Below, one piece after another: positions 25,527 to 33,128 of a DNA stretch of 64,000 nt. Position numbers and translations under genes: made by a program. The stretch comes from Bog-756 sp963696495. GTDB taxonomy: Bacteria; Actinomycetota; Acidimicrobiia; Acidimicrobiales; RAAP-2. The stretch lies in assembly GCA_963696495.1 (NCBI GenBank), contig CAVOKJ010000002.1:1550001-1614000 (forward strand), read 5' to 3'. The notes beneath the pieces were generated by a model that made no database searches, was not told where the DNA came from, and worked only from the letters and a program-made list of their open reading frames with translations. Position 1 is the stretch's first letter; each line of letters starts with the position of its first letter.

Positions 25527-25937
25527 CTACTCTTCGACGAGCTCGATCAGTGTCCCGAGTGCGCCCTTCGGGTGGACGAACGCCACCGTGGTTCCCCTCG
25601 AGCCCGGCCGGGGGGCCTGGTCGATGACCTTCCCACCGTGGTCCTTGACCGACTGCAGCGCGGCAGCGCAGTCCGCCACCCGGTACCCGACGTGATGGAG
25701 GCCGGGGCCCTTCTTCTCCAGGTACTTGGCCACCGGCGAGTCCTCGCTGGTGGGGGTGAGCAGTTGGATGTAGCTGTCCGCCACCTTCAACAGCGCCTCT
25801 TCCACCCCGTCGGAGTCGACCCGCTCGCGGTGGTCCACCGTGGCGCCGAACGTGTCGGCGTAGTACGTGATGGCGGCGTCGAGGTCGGGGACGGCGATGG
25901 CCACGTGGTCGATCTCCGTCAGCAACGGCTCGGTCAT
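25527..25937 (-). CDS. mce: methylmalonyl/ethylmalonyl-CoA epimerase
   Basis: The 136-residue VOC-fold protein has the metal ligands of the family: His in IDHVAIAVPDLD (about residue 10), GLHHVGYRVAD in the second half and Glu in LIELVEE at the C-terminus. The catalytic epimerases interconvert the 2R and 2S forms of methylmalonyl-CoA; the same enzyme accepts ethylmalonyl-CoA. Its ATG overlaps the ccr stop (ATGA, 4 bases), so it is translated with the carboxylase/reductase whose product it would epimerise before the mutase. Confidence 0.93.
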   Translation of the reverse strand: MTEPLLTEIDHVAIAVPDLDAAITYYADTFGATVDHRERVDSDGVEEALLKVADSYIQLLTPTSEDSPVAKYLEKKGPGLHHVGYRVADCAAALQSVKDHGGKVIDQAPRPGSRGTTVAFVHPKGALGTLIELVEE

Positions 25938-27274
25938 GCCCCGTGCCTCCGGAACAAGGTGATGCGGTCCTCGCCCACCTTGGCGCGGAACTCGGGATCA
26001 TCGATGCCCAGGCCCTCCTCGGGGGCGAGACAGAGCACACCGATCTTGCCCTCGTGCAGGTTCTTGTGCACCTGGTAGGCCGCGTCCCCGACGTCCTCCA
26101 GGGTGTGCACGGCGGACAGGGGCGGCAGGATCTTCCCCTCGCAGATGAGCTGGTTGGCGTCCCACGCCTCGCGGTAGTTGGCGAAGTGGGACCCCTTGAT
26201 CGTCTTGAGCTTCATCCACAGGTGGCGGTTGTCGTACTCGATCATGTAGCCCGAGGTCGCCGCGCAGGTCACGATGATCCCGCCACGCTTGGCGGCGAAC
26301 ACCGACGCCCCCATGGTCTGGCGTCCCGGATGCTCGAACACGATGTCCACGTCGTCACCCACCAGGGCGCGGATGTCCTTGCCGAGGCGGCGCCATTCCG
26401 ACTCGTCCTGGGTGTGCTCGTCCTTCCAGAAGCGATAGTTGGCCACCTTGCGGTCGATCACCGCCTCCACCCCGAGGTCGTGGAGAAGGTCGACCTTCGA
26501 CGGCGAGGACACCACCCCGACCGGGGTCCCCCCGCCGTTGAGCACGTACTGCACGGCATAGGAGCCGAGGCCACCCGACGCACCCCAGACCAGCACCTTG
26601 TCCCCCTGTTGCATCTGGGCGCCGTTCTTCGACACCAGCATCCGGTACGAGGTGGAATTGCACAGCGCGTTCGCCGCCGCCTCCTCCCAGCTCAGGTGCT
26701 TCGGCTTGGGCATGAGCTGGTTGGCCTTGACGACGGCGAGATCGGCGAGACCGCCGAAGTTGGTCTCGAAGCCCCAGATGCGCTGGTTGTCGGCCAGCAT
26801 CGAGTCGTCGTGGGCACTGGGGCTCTGGTCGTCGACGTAGTTGCAGTGGACGGTGACCTTGTCCCCCGGCTTCCAGTTGCGCACGGCGGAGCCGGTCTGC
26901 AGGACGACACCGGAGGCATCCGATCCGACCACGTGGTAGTCGAGGGCGTGGCGCCGGCCCCACGCGCTCTCCTTGCCCAGGCGGTCGAGGAAGCCGAATG
27001 TCGGCAGCGGCTCGAAGATCGAGGTCCAGACCGTGTTGAAATTGATGGCGCTGGCCATCACGGCGATGTACGCCTCGTCGGGAGCGAGCTCGGGGACGGC
27101 GACCTCGCCCACGTGGAGCGACTTCCTCGGGTCCTTGTCCTCGGTGGCGAGGCCCTCGAACATGCCGACCTCGTTGCGGAGCACGAACGAGGCCCGGTAG
27201 GACTCGGGGAGCGGGAGGGCACTGAGCTCGTCGCCGGTGGCGCCGGCTCGGATGGCGGAGAGGATGTCCTGCAT
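25934..27274 (-). CDS. ccr: crotonyl-CoA carboxylase/reductase
   Basis: The 446-residue medium-chain reductase carboxylates crotonyl-CoA with CO2 and NADPH to ethylmalonyl-CoA. Residues reported to hold CO2 in the Kitasatospora enzyme appear at equivalent places: Asn80 in INFNTVW, Phe169-Glu170 in RIWGFETNFGG and His363 in GSHFANY, so it should be a true carboxylase and not a simple reductase. The NADPH site VWGASGGLGSYAVQY is at about 229-243. TATCCT 8 bases before the ATG at 27274 fixes the start. It leads a unit with the epimerase and the GIY-YIG gene and diverges from thiolase. Confidence 0.96.
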   Translation of the reverse strand: MQDILSAIRAGATGDELSALPLPESYRASFVLRNEVGMFEGLATEDKDPRKSLHVGEVAVPELAPDEAYIAVMASAINFNTVWTSIFEPLPTFGFLDRLGKESAWGRRHALDYHVVGSDASGVVLQTGSAVRNWKPGDKVTVHCNYVDDQSPSAHDDSMLADNQRIWGFETNFGGLADLAVVKANQLMPKPKHLSWEEAAANALCNSTSYRMLVSKNGAQMQQGDKVLVWGASGGLGSYAVQYVLNGGGTPVGVVSSPSKVDLLHDLGVEAVIDRKVANYRFWKDEHTQDESEWRRLGKDIRALVGDDVDIVFEHPGRQTMGASVFAAKRGGIIVTCAATSGYMIEYDNRHLWMKLKTIKGSHFANYREAWDANQLICEGKILPPLSAVHTLEDVGDAAYQVHKNLHEGKIGVLCLAPEEGLGIDDPEFRAKVGEDRITLFRRHGA

Positions 27275-27282
27275 GGGATGCG

Positions 27283-27288
27283 AGGATA
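27283..27288 (-). promoter_or_regulatory. -10 element of ccr (leaderless type)
   Basis: TATCCT on the minus strand, 8 bases before the ATG at 27274. Confidence 0.5.
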
Positions 27289-27442
27289 GCCCGCCGCCGG
27301 ACTCCGATCCGTGGTGCCCGGAACACCCTCGGCCCGCCGTTCGCCCCCCTCGGGCCGGATGTTCGTCCTCGTCGGGCCCGCCTCCCCGCCCCGTCGGCCG
27401 GGACGCCCGGGGGCCGGGTGGTGACCGCCCCGGGGGAAGCCG

Positions 27443-27448
27443 TATCAT
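27443..27448 (+). promoter_or_regulatory. candidate -10 element of the thiolase gene
   Basis: TATCAT in the ccr-thiolase divergent gap. It would give a leader of about 65 bases to the ATG at 27519, which has its own GGAGGT binding site. No good -35 was found. Confidence 0.3.
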
Positions 27449-27518
27449 GAACCCGTCGTCGTGGCGGGCCCATGGGGGGATCGCCGCCTGATCAGGCCAC
27501 TGGCCTCGGAGGTCCATC

Positions 27519-28700
27519 ATGTCCGGAACCGTCATCGTCGCAGGCGCACGCACCCCGATCGGCAAGCTGGCGGGCGCGCTGGGCGGCTTCGCCGCCACCG
27601 AGCTGGGCGGCTTCGCCATCGCCGGGGCCCTGGCCCGGGCCGGCGTGACGCCGGAGCAGGTCGACTACACGTTCATGGGACAGGTGATCCAGGCCGGGGC
27701 CGGGCAGATCACCGCCCGCCAGGCCGCCGTCAACGCCGGCATCCCCATGAGCGTCCCCGCCACCACCATCAACAAGGTCTGCCTCTCCGGACTCAACGCC
27801 ATCTACCTGGCGGACCTGCTGATCAACGCCGGCGAGGCCGAGATCGTGGTGGCTGGGGGGATGGAGTCGATGACCCAGGCGCCCTACCTGCTGCCCGGCG
27901 CCCGGGCCGGGTACCGCATCGGTGACGCGACGATGGTCGACTCGATGATGTACGACGGCCTGTTCTGCGCATTCGACCAGTGTGCGATGGGGCTCTCCAC
28001 CGAGCGGTACAACGGCGCCGACGGCGTGTCGCGCGAGCGTCAGGACGCGCTGAGCGCCCTCTCCCACGAGCGGGCCGCCGCCGCCATCAAGGACGGCAAG
28101 TTCACCGAGGAGATCGTCCCGGTGAGCGTTCCCCAGCGCAAGGGTGACCCGCTCGTCGTGGACACCGACGAGGGCGTGCGTCCCGAGACGACGGCCGAGT
28201 CGCTGAGCAAGCTGCGCCCCGCCTTCGACAAGAGCGGCACCATCACCGCCGGCAACGCCTCCCAGATCTCCGACGGTGCGGCCGCGGTGATCGTGATGTC
28301 CAAGGCCAAGGCCGAGGAGCTCGGGCTCAGCCCGATCGGTGAGCTGGTGAGCTACGGCCAGGTGGCGGGACCCGACCCGTCGCTCCTCCACCAGCCGTCC
28401 CACGCCACCTCGGTGGCCCTCGCCAAGGCCGGGCTCACCGTCAAGGACATCGACCTCTTCGAGATCAACGAGGCCTTCGCCGCCGTGGGCTGCGCCTCGG
28501 CCGCCGACCTCGGCATCAGCGAGGACATCCTCAACGTGAACGGCGGCGCCATCGCCCTCGGCCACCCGGTCGGGATGTCGGGCACCCGGCTGGCCCTGAC
28601 CGCCCTCCTCGAGCTCAGGCGGCGGGGTGGTGGGACCGCGGCGGTGAGCCTGTGCGGTGGTGGCGGACAGGGTGACGCCGCCATCCTGCGCACCCTCTGA
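27519..28700 (+). CDS. phaA: acetyl-CoA acetyltransferase (biosynthetic thiolase)
   Basis: The 393-residue protein has the thiolase residues at the standard places: nucleophile Cys88 in NKVCLSGLNA, His349 in GGAIALGHPVGMSG, and Cys379 in SLCGGGGQGD, plus NEAFAAVG. This is the short, biosynthetic class that condenses two acetyl-CoA to acetoacetyl-CoA, the entry to both polyhydroxybutyrate and the ethylmalonyl-CoA pathway. GGAGGT sits 5 bases before the ATG. It diverges from ccr across 244 bases, which suggests shared control. No PHB synthase is in the window. Confidence 0.93.
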   Translation: MSGTVIVAGARTPIGKLAGALGGFAATELGGFAIAGALARAGVTPEQVDYTFMGQVIQAGAGQITARQAAVNAGIPMSVPATTINKVCLSGLNAIYLADLLINAGEAEIVVAGGMESMTQAPYLLPGARAGYRIGDATMVDSMMYDGLFCAFDQCAMGLSTERYNGADGVSRERQDALSALSHERAAAAIKDGKFTEEIVPVSVPQRKGDPLVVDTDEGVRPETTAESLSKLRPAFDKSGTITAGNASQISDGAAAVIVMSKAKAEELGLSPIGELVSYGQVAGPDPSLLHQPSHATSVALAKAGLTVKDIDLFEINEAFAAVGCASAADLGISEDILNVNGGAIALGHPVGMSGTRLALTALLELRRRGGGTAAVSLCGGGGQGDAAILRTL

Positions 28701-28747
28701 TCATCGGCCGGCTGCCGGCCGGGGGCACCCGCTGATCCAGCGGGGTC

Positions 28748-28788
28748 GACACCCCGATCCCCCGGCCGGGCCGCGGGATCGGGGTGTC
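28748..28788. terminator. bidirectional hairpin between thiolase and sixA
   Basis: Perfect 14-base arms GACACCCCGATCCC and GGGATCGGGGTGTC around a 13-base GC-rich loop, between the ends of two converging genes. There is no U-run. Confidence 0.7.
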
Positions 28789-28790
28789 AC

Positions 28791-29381
28791 TCAGTAGGGG
28801 GGCGTGAAGACGCCCTCCAGGGTGGCGCAGCCGTCCACCGCGTCCTCCCAGGAAGGGACGGCGAGGGCGAGCACTGCCAGTGCGCAGGTGGGAAACCCGT
28901 TCGACTCGAGACGGGCGCGGTCACGGGCACGACCGTCCCGCCCGTCGGCCAGGAGCTCCCAGGCCAACTGGTAGATCGTCGGATTGTGCCCCACCACCAG
29001 CACGCTCCCGATCCCCTCGTCGACCTCGCGGACGTAGCGGAGCACGACGTCCGTGTCGGCACCGTACAGCGCGTCGAGGGAGTCGAGGGCGAGCCGGTCG
29101 CCCCCGGCCCCGACCACCAGGCCGGCCGTCTGGCGCGTCCGCACCGCCGCCGAGCAGATGACCAGTTGGGGCCTCGGCACTCCGGTGAGCCCGAGGACCG
29201 GATCCCCGCCGGCCAGCCTCGTGCCGAGGGCGGTGGCGTCCCGTCGCCCCCGGCCGGTCAGGGGGCGATCACGGTCGCCCCCGCCCCAGGGCGCGTCCGA
29301 GACCGCCTTGCCGTGACGCAGCAGCCACAGGTACCGGGCACGAGGGCTCGGCGACGACGTCATCCCCTCATCGTCCCCCAT
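28791..29381 (-). CDS. sixA: SixA-like histidine phosphatase
   Basis: The 196-residue protein has the phosphatase signature LWLLRHGKAV (catalytic His in RHG, about residue 19), SAAVRTRQTA and the second His in VVGHNPTIY. This short branch includes SixA, which removes phosphate from phosphohistidine on Hpt domains and PTS proteins. Which partner it serves here is unknown. The ATG at 29381 is chosen; ATG 29363 would drop six residues. It is 37 bases downstream of recR and may be its co-transcribed tail. Confidence 0.88.
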   Translation of the reverse strand: MGDDEGMTSSPSPRARYLWLLRHGKAVSDAPWGGGDRDRPLTGRGRRDATALGTRLAGGDPVLGLTGVPRPQLVICSAAVRTRQTAGLVVGAGGDRLALDSLDALYGADTDVVLRYVREVDEGIGSVLVVGHNPTIYQLAWELLADGRDGRARDRARLESNGFPTCALAVLALAVPSWEDAVDGCATLEGVFTPPY

Positions 29382-29418
29382 CCGCACGCCGCGCCGCCCT
29401 CCGTCATCGCAGGACCGG

Positions 29419-30024
29419 TCAGGCGTCCACTTCTCGCCGACCCTCGAGGGCCCGGCCGAGGGTGAGCTCGTCCGCGTACTCGAGGTCCCCGCCCACCGGC
29501 AGGCCGCTGGCGATCCGGGTGACGGTGAGGCCCATGGGCTTGAGCAGGCGGGCCAGGTACATGGCGGTGGCCTCACCCTCGAGATTGGGGTTGGTGCAGA
29601 GGATGACCTCGGAGATCCCCTCCTCCTCCACCCGCACCAACAGCTCGCGCACCCGGAGCTGGTCGGGTCCGATGCCCTCGATCGGGTTGAGGGCACCCTG
29701 GAGCACGTGGTAGCGGCCCGAGAACTCCCCCGTCTTCTCCACCGAGACGATGTCGCGAGGGTCCTCGACCACACAGACCGATGTGCCGTCACGTCGGTCG
29801 TCGAGGCAGATGGCACAGAGCCCACCTTCGGCCACGTTGAAGCACCGGGTGCACAGAGTGATGCGCTCCTTCACGGCGATGATGGCCTCGGCCAGGCGGA
29901 GCGCGTCCTCGGGCGCCACCTTCAAGAGGTGGAAGGTGATGCGTTGGGCGGACTTGGGGCCGACGCCGGGCAGACGCCCGAGCTCGTCGATCAACGTCTG
30001 CAGGGGACCGGAGAAGATCGCCAT
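29419..30024 (-). CDS. recR: recombination mediator RecR
   Basis: The 201-residue protein has the helix-hairpin-helix LGRLPGVGPKSAQRITFHLL at 15-34, the four-Cys zinc site CTRCFNVAEGGLCAIC at 57-72 and a TOPRIM domain starting with VCVVEDPRDIVS. RecR works with RecO/RecF to load RecA onto gapped DNA. Its ATG abuts the dnaX stop codon with no gap. The small nucleoid protein gene ybaB/ebfC that usually lies between dnaX and recR is missing here. Confidence 0.97.
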   Translation of the reverse strand: MAIFSGPLQTLIDELGRLPGVGPKSAQRITFHLLKVAPEDALRLAEAIIAVKERITLCTRCFNVAEGGLCAICLDDRRDGTSVCVVEDPRDIVSVEKTGEFSGRYHVLQGALNPIEGIGPDQLRVRELLVRVEEEGISEVILCTNPNLEGEATAMYLARLLKPMGLTVTRIASGLPVGGDLEYADELTLGRALEGRREVDA

Positions 30025-31998
30025 CTACCCGATCTCCTCCGCACCCGGAAAGGCCTGGAGCACCCGGGCCTCCGCCGAGTTGTCGATGTCGGCGATCTCA
30101 CCGAGCTCGTCCTCGTCGAAGGCGGACAGGTCCTCCGCCTCGTCGTCGTCCGGGCCGGTGCCCCCGTGCTCGAGGGAGGCCGGCTCGGCGGCACCGGTCG
30201 CCGGCCGACGAGCCGGGGCGCTCGCCGCGTCCGGCCGGCGCGGCGGGGCGACGTGTGGCTCCTCGGGGTCGGTCGGCGAACCGCCACCGGCTGCCGGGCC
30301 GTCGGACCCGGCGTCGACCACCAGCTCGAGACCGACGGGTCGGCCGAAATGATCGGACAGGGCCGCCTCGATCTCGCCCTGCACCTCCGTGCAGCGGGTG
30401 CGGTGCGTCTCGTTGGGCAGACCGAAGACGGCCCGATCACCGGCCACCCCGACGAAGCGTCCGGCTTGGAACAGGGCCTTGGCCTTCGGCCTCAGCCGGC
30501 CGATGATGTGATCCCCCCAGGCCTGCACCAATTCGTCACGCGTGGGGAACGGCGCCGTCGGAGACCCGTCGCCGTCGGCCGGACCGCCAGCCGGGGCGGG
30601 GTCGGCGGCCGGGGCGGGGTCGGCGGCCGGTGGGCGCGACGCCGTCGTGGCCGGTTCCGGCGCGTGTCGGACCGGGTCGGCGGCCGGTGCAGCCTGTCGA
30701 CGCACCGCACCGACCGTCTTGCGCCCTGGACCCGCCGCCGTCGCCGTGGCCACCGGGGCCGGCGGCGGCTCCTCGGCGACCGGCGCCGGGGTCCTGGCCG
30801 GCGGCGGTGACGCCTCCGTCGGTGGCGGTGCTGATGGCGGTGCTGATGCCGGTGCCGGTGCGCCGGCGGCCACACCGTCGCGGCCCGCCGCCTCGAGTCG
30901 CTCGATCCGGGCGAGAAGTGCCTCGGGGGAGTCATCGGCGGCCGGATGGGCCAGGCGGACGAGGGCGACCTCGAGGTTGACCCGCGGGTCGGGCGCGTCC
31001 CGCATCGTGACCTGTGCCTTCCCCAGGACCTCCATGGCCCTGACCAGGGTGGCCAGGCCCACTCGATCGGCCTGCTCGACGACCGCCCGGTGCTCGGAGC
31101 CGGACACCGCGACGAGATCCGGGGCCACCAGGGCGAGGAAACCCTGACGTAGGTGGTCGACCAGGTCCCCGCTCAGTTGTTGGGGGCTGAATCCCGCCGA
31201 TACGAGGTGGGCGATCGCCACCAGGGCCCGGTTGACGTCCCGCTCCGCCAGGGCCTCGACCACCTCGTCCAGCTCCGGCAGGTCGTCGTCGACCGAGTCC
31301 GATGCCGCCACCTGGTCGAGCACGGAGAGGGCATCGCGGGCCGAGCCGCGTCCGCGACGGACGGCGAGCTCGAGCGCCTCATCGGGGACCTCGAGGTGGG
31401 CGTCCTTCCTGACCTGGTCCAACAACGCGCCGAGGGTCTCGGGTCCGAGGAGTCGGAACTCGAAGTGCTGGGTGCGGCTCCGGATGGTGGGGAGGACCTT
31501 CTGGGGGTCGGTGGTGGCCAACACGAACACGACGTGGGCCGGCGGCTCCTCCAGCGTCTTGAGCAGCGCGTTCGACGCCGCCGTCGACAGCATGTGGACC
31601 TCGTCGACGATGTAGACCTTCTGGCGCCCTGGCGTCCCGAGTGCGGCCCGGGACACCAGGTCCCGCATGGCCTCGACCCCGTTGTTCGACGCGGCGTCGA
31701 GCTCGTGGACGTCGAGCGAGGTCCCCTTGGTGATCTCGATGCACGAGGCACAGACGCCGCAGGGCTCACCGTCACGGAGGTCGGTGCAGTTGAGGGCCTT
31801 GGCCAGGATCCGGGCCGTCGAGGTCTTGCCCGTGCCCCGGGGGCCGCTGAACAGGTAAGCGTGGGCCACCCGTCCCTCCCGCACCGAATTGCGGAGCGCC
31901 AGGACGACATGGTCCTGGCCGCGGACCTCGGCGAAGGTGGAAGGCCGGAAGCGGCGGTAGAGCGACTGGTACGGAGTGTCGTCTGGTGCGTCGGCCAC
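30025..31998 (-). CDS. dnaX: DNA polymerase III subunit gamma/tau
   Basis: The 657-residue clamp-loader ATPase begins with PYQSLYRRFRPSTFAEVRGQ and has the Walker A GPRGTGKTS, the zinc cluster starting CGVCASC, the Walker B VYIVDEVHMLS and sensor 1 VLATTDPQK. After the collar domain (to about 370) comes a Pro/Ala-rich linker with repeats of PAPAADPA, then a tau-type C-terminal domain. The start is GTG 31998, 8 bases after TAGGCT, so its mRNA may be leaderless even though the SRP RNA lies just upstream on the same strand. I saw no clear slippery sequence for a separate gamma form. Confidence 0.96.
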   Translation of the reverse strand: MADAPDDTPYQSLYRRFRPSTFAEVRGQDHVVLALRNSVREGRVAHAYLFSGPRGTGKTSTARILAKALNCTDLRDGEPCGVCASCIEITKGTSLDVHELDAASNNGVEAMRDLVSRAALGTPGRQKVYIVDEVHMLSTAASNALLKTLEEPPAHVVFVLATTDPQKVLPTIRSRTQHFEFRLLGPETLGALLDQVRKDAHLEVPDEALELAVRRGRGSARDALSVLDQVAASDSVDDDLPELDEVVEALAERDVNRALVAIAHLVSAGFSPQQLSGDLVDHLRQGFLALVAPDLVAVSGSEHRAVVEQADRVGLATLVRAMEVLGKAQVTMRDAPDPRVNLEVALVRLAHPAADDSPEALLARIERLEAAGRDGVAAGAPAPASAPPSAPPPTEASPPPARTPAPVAEEPPPAPVATATAAGPGRKTVGAVRRQAAPAADPVRHAPEPATTASRPPAADPAPAADPAPAGGPADGDGSPTAPFPTRDELVQAWGDHIIGRLRPKAKALFQAGRFVGVAGDRAVFGLPNETHRTRCTEVQGEIEAALSDHFGRPVGLELVVDAGSDGPAAGGGSPTDPEEPHVAPPRRPDAASAPARRPATGAAEPASLEHGGTGPDDDEAEDLSAFDEDELGEIADIDNSAEARVLQAFPGAEEIG

Positions 31999-32006
31999 GC
32001 CCCGGG

Positions 32007-32012
32007 AGCCTA
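32007..32012 (-). promoter_or_regulatory. -10 element of dnaX (leaderless type)
   Basis: TAGGCT on the minus strand, 8 bases before the GTG at 31998. Confidence 0.45.
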
Positions 32013-32075
32013 TCGGTACCCCGGGGCGGGGCCTTCCGGTCGCCGCAGGCCGGTCACCGAGGCGGGCGACACGAC

Positions 32076-32213
32076 GGCCCCGACGTTCGGTGCGACGGCC
32101 AGGTTGGCTGCGGCACACGGCCTGACCTGCTGAGAGCTGCTGCCTTCCGACCCTGACTCGATTCACAGGAGAACGTTGCGCAGGACCCAGCCGTCGCACG
32201 GAACGTCGGGACC
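32076..32213 (-). ncRNA. ffs: signal recognition particle RNA (4.5S-like)
   Basis: The minus strand carries the SRP apical core GGGTCGGAAGGCAGCAGC (32140-32157) with its partner strand AGCAGGTCAGG, and GGGTCCTGCGCAAC upstream. The two ends, 32190-32213 and 32076-32099, pair over 24 bases with one mismatch and one G-U, giving a single long hairpin of about 138 nt of the short bacterial type. It would bind Ffh for membrane targeting of proteins. A TAGCAT box ends 7 bases before the 5' end. Position beside dnaX and a serine tRNA fits other actinobacteria. Confidence 0.88.
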
Positions 32214-32220
32214 GGACGGA

Positions 32221-32226
32221 ATGCTA
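32221..32226 (-). promoter_or_regulatory. -10 element of the SRP RNA gene
   Basis: TAGCAT on the minus strand; transcription starting 7 bases on would begin at the first paired base of the SRP RNA. The -35 region (CTCGTG) is weak. Confidence 0.5.
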
Positions 32227-32280
32227 CCGCGGCGGCCGCGACCCACGAGGGCGTCGGCCGATCCCGGCGGCCGATCGTCG

Positions 32281-32322
32281 GGAGCGGTGCCGGCCACCGG
32301 TCGGAGCGGTGCCGGCCACCGG
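32281..32322. repeat. 22-base tandem duplication
   Basis: GGAGCGGTGCCGGCCACCGG occurs at 32281 and again at 32303, in the gap between the SRP RNA and the serine tRNA. The rest of 32227-32409 shows only a possible TAGCCT -10 at 32364-32369 for the tRNA. Confidence 0.8.
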
Positions 32323-32409
32323 GTCGGAGCGCACGGACGTCGGGAGGGAGCGGGGTCCCGGAGTAGCCTGTCCGGGCTGTCGACCCCGGGCATGTGGGGC
32401 CGAGCGCCC

Positions 32410-32494
32410 GGAGGCGTGCGAGAGCGGCCGAATCGGCACGATTGGAAATCGTGTGTGGGGAAACTCACCGTGGGTTCAAATCCCACCGCCTCCG
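32410..32494 (+). tRNA. tRNA-Ser (anticodon GGA)
   Basis: The acceptor arms GGAGGCG and CGCCTCC pair fully. The anticodon stem CACGA/TCGTG holds the loop TTGGAAA, a long class II variable arm follows, and the T arm is GTGGG-TTCAAAT-CCCAC. CCA is encoded directly after (32495-32497). Confidence 0.95.
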
Positions 32495-32497
32495 CCA

Positions 32498-32897
32498 TTG
32501 TGATGTCAGGGAACCCCCAGGTGGATGCCCCTTTGCAGAAGGCGGCGACCACATCGGCGGCGGTCGCCACCGGGACCACGACGGCGGCCACCACCAGGTG
32601 CGAGTAGTCGTCCACGAAGTCGAGGATCTCGACCTAGGCCCCCTCGTCGGTGCCGTCGTCGACGGAACGGTGGGTCCTGTCGGCCTGCCAGGTCTCGTTG
32701 GGCAGGCTGGCCTCGAACCGCTGCCAGGAGGACCTCGGCCGCTTCTGCGGCTGGGGGGTGACGAACCCCCGGCGCACCAGGACCCGGGCGACCTGGTTGG
32801 CCACCCAGGACTTCGACATGTCGATGGATGAAGCCACCGAACGGATCGACCGGCCCTCCACCACCACGGCATCGACGGCATAGCGGGCACGGTCCAT
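32498..32897 (-). pseudogene. broken IS481-type transposase
   Basis: Starting at ATG 32897 the frame reads MDRARYAVDAVVVEGRSIRS and a helix-turn-helix (SIDMSKSWVANQVARVLVRR), then PNETWQAD at the start of a DDE integrase core, as in IS481 transposases. A TAG stop at 32634-32636 interrupts the frame; the homology resumes in the same frame with VEILDFVDDYSHLVV and ends at STWGFP, just before the tRNA-Ser 3' end. The later catalytic Asp and Glu are missing. It is therefore a nonsense-mutated and truncated remnant. No paired terminal repeats could be defined. Confidence 0.8.
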
Positions 32898-33114
32898 GAA
32901 CACCACCTCAGCAGGTGTCCACGATGTCCTGGGACATGGTGTCCACTCCGTCATGGCACCGGACACCACCGCCTCCGCCAAGTGGACGAGCCGTGCCCCC
33001 ACCGGCTCTCCGGGCCGGCGGTACTCCCCGTCGTCCTGTGCGATTCGGGCAGCCAGGACGTGCGCCCGATCGACTCCCATCGCCCGGGCGTGCTCCGCGA
33101 CCACCGGGGATCAT
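32898..33114. other. gap between transposase remnant and tadA
   Basis: It holds a near-palindrome ATGTCCTGGGACAT at 32924-32937, close to the remnant's 5' end and perhaps part of the old element. A minus-strand open frame (33104 to about 32900) reads through into the transposase remnant but resembles no family I know. Confidence 0.4.
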
Positions 33115-33120
33115 TAGCAT
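33115..33120 (+). promoter_or_regulatory. -10 element of tadA (leaderless type)
   Basis: TAGCAT, 8 bases before the ATG at 33129. Confidence 0.5.
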
Positions 33121-33128
33121 CCCGTCCC

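Noticed and set aside
30025..32213. Replication origin near dnaX/recR
   Set aside because: No DnaA-box cluster and no dnaA, dnaN or parAB genes are present.
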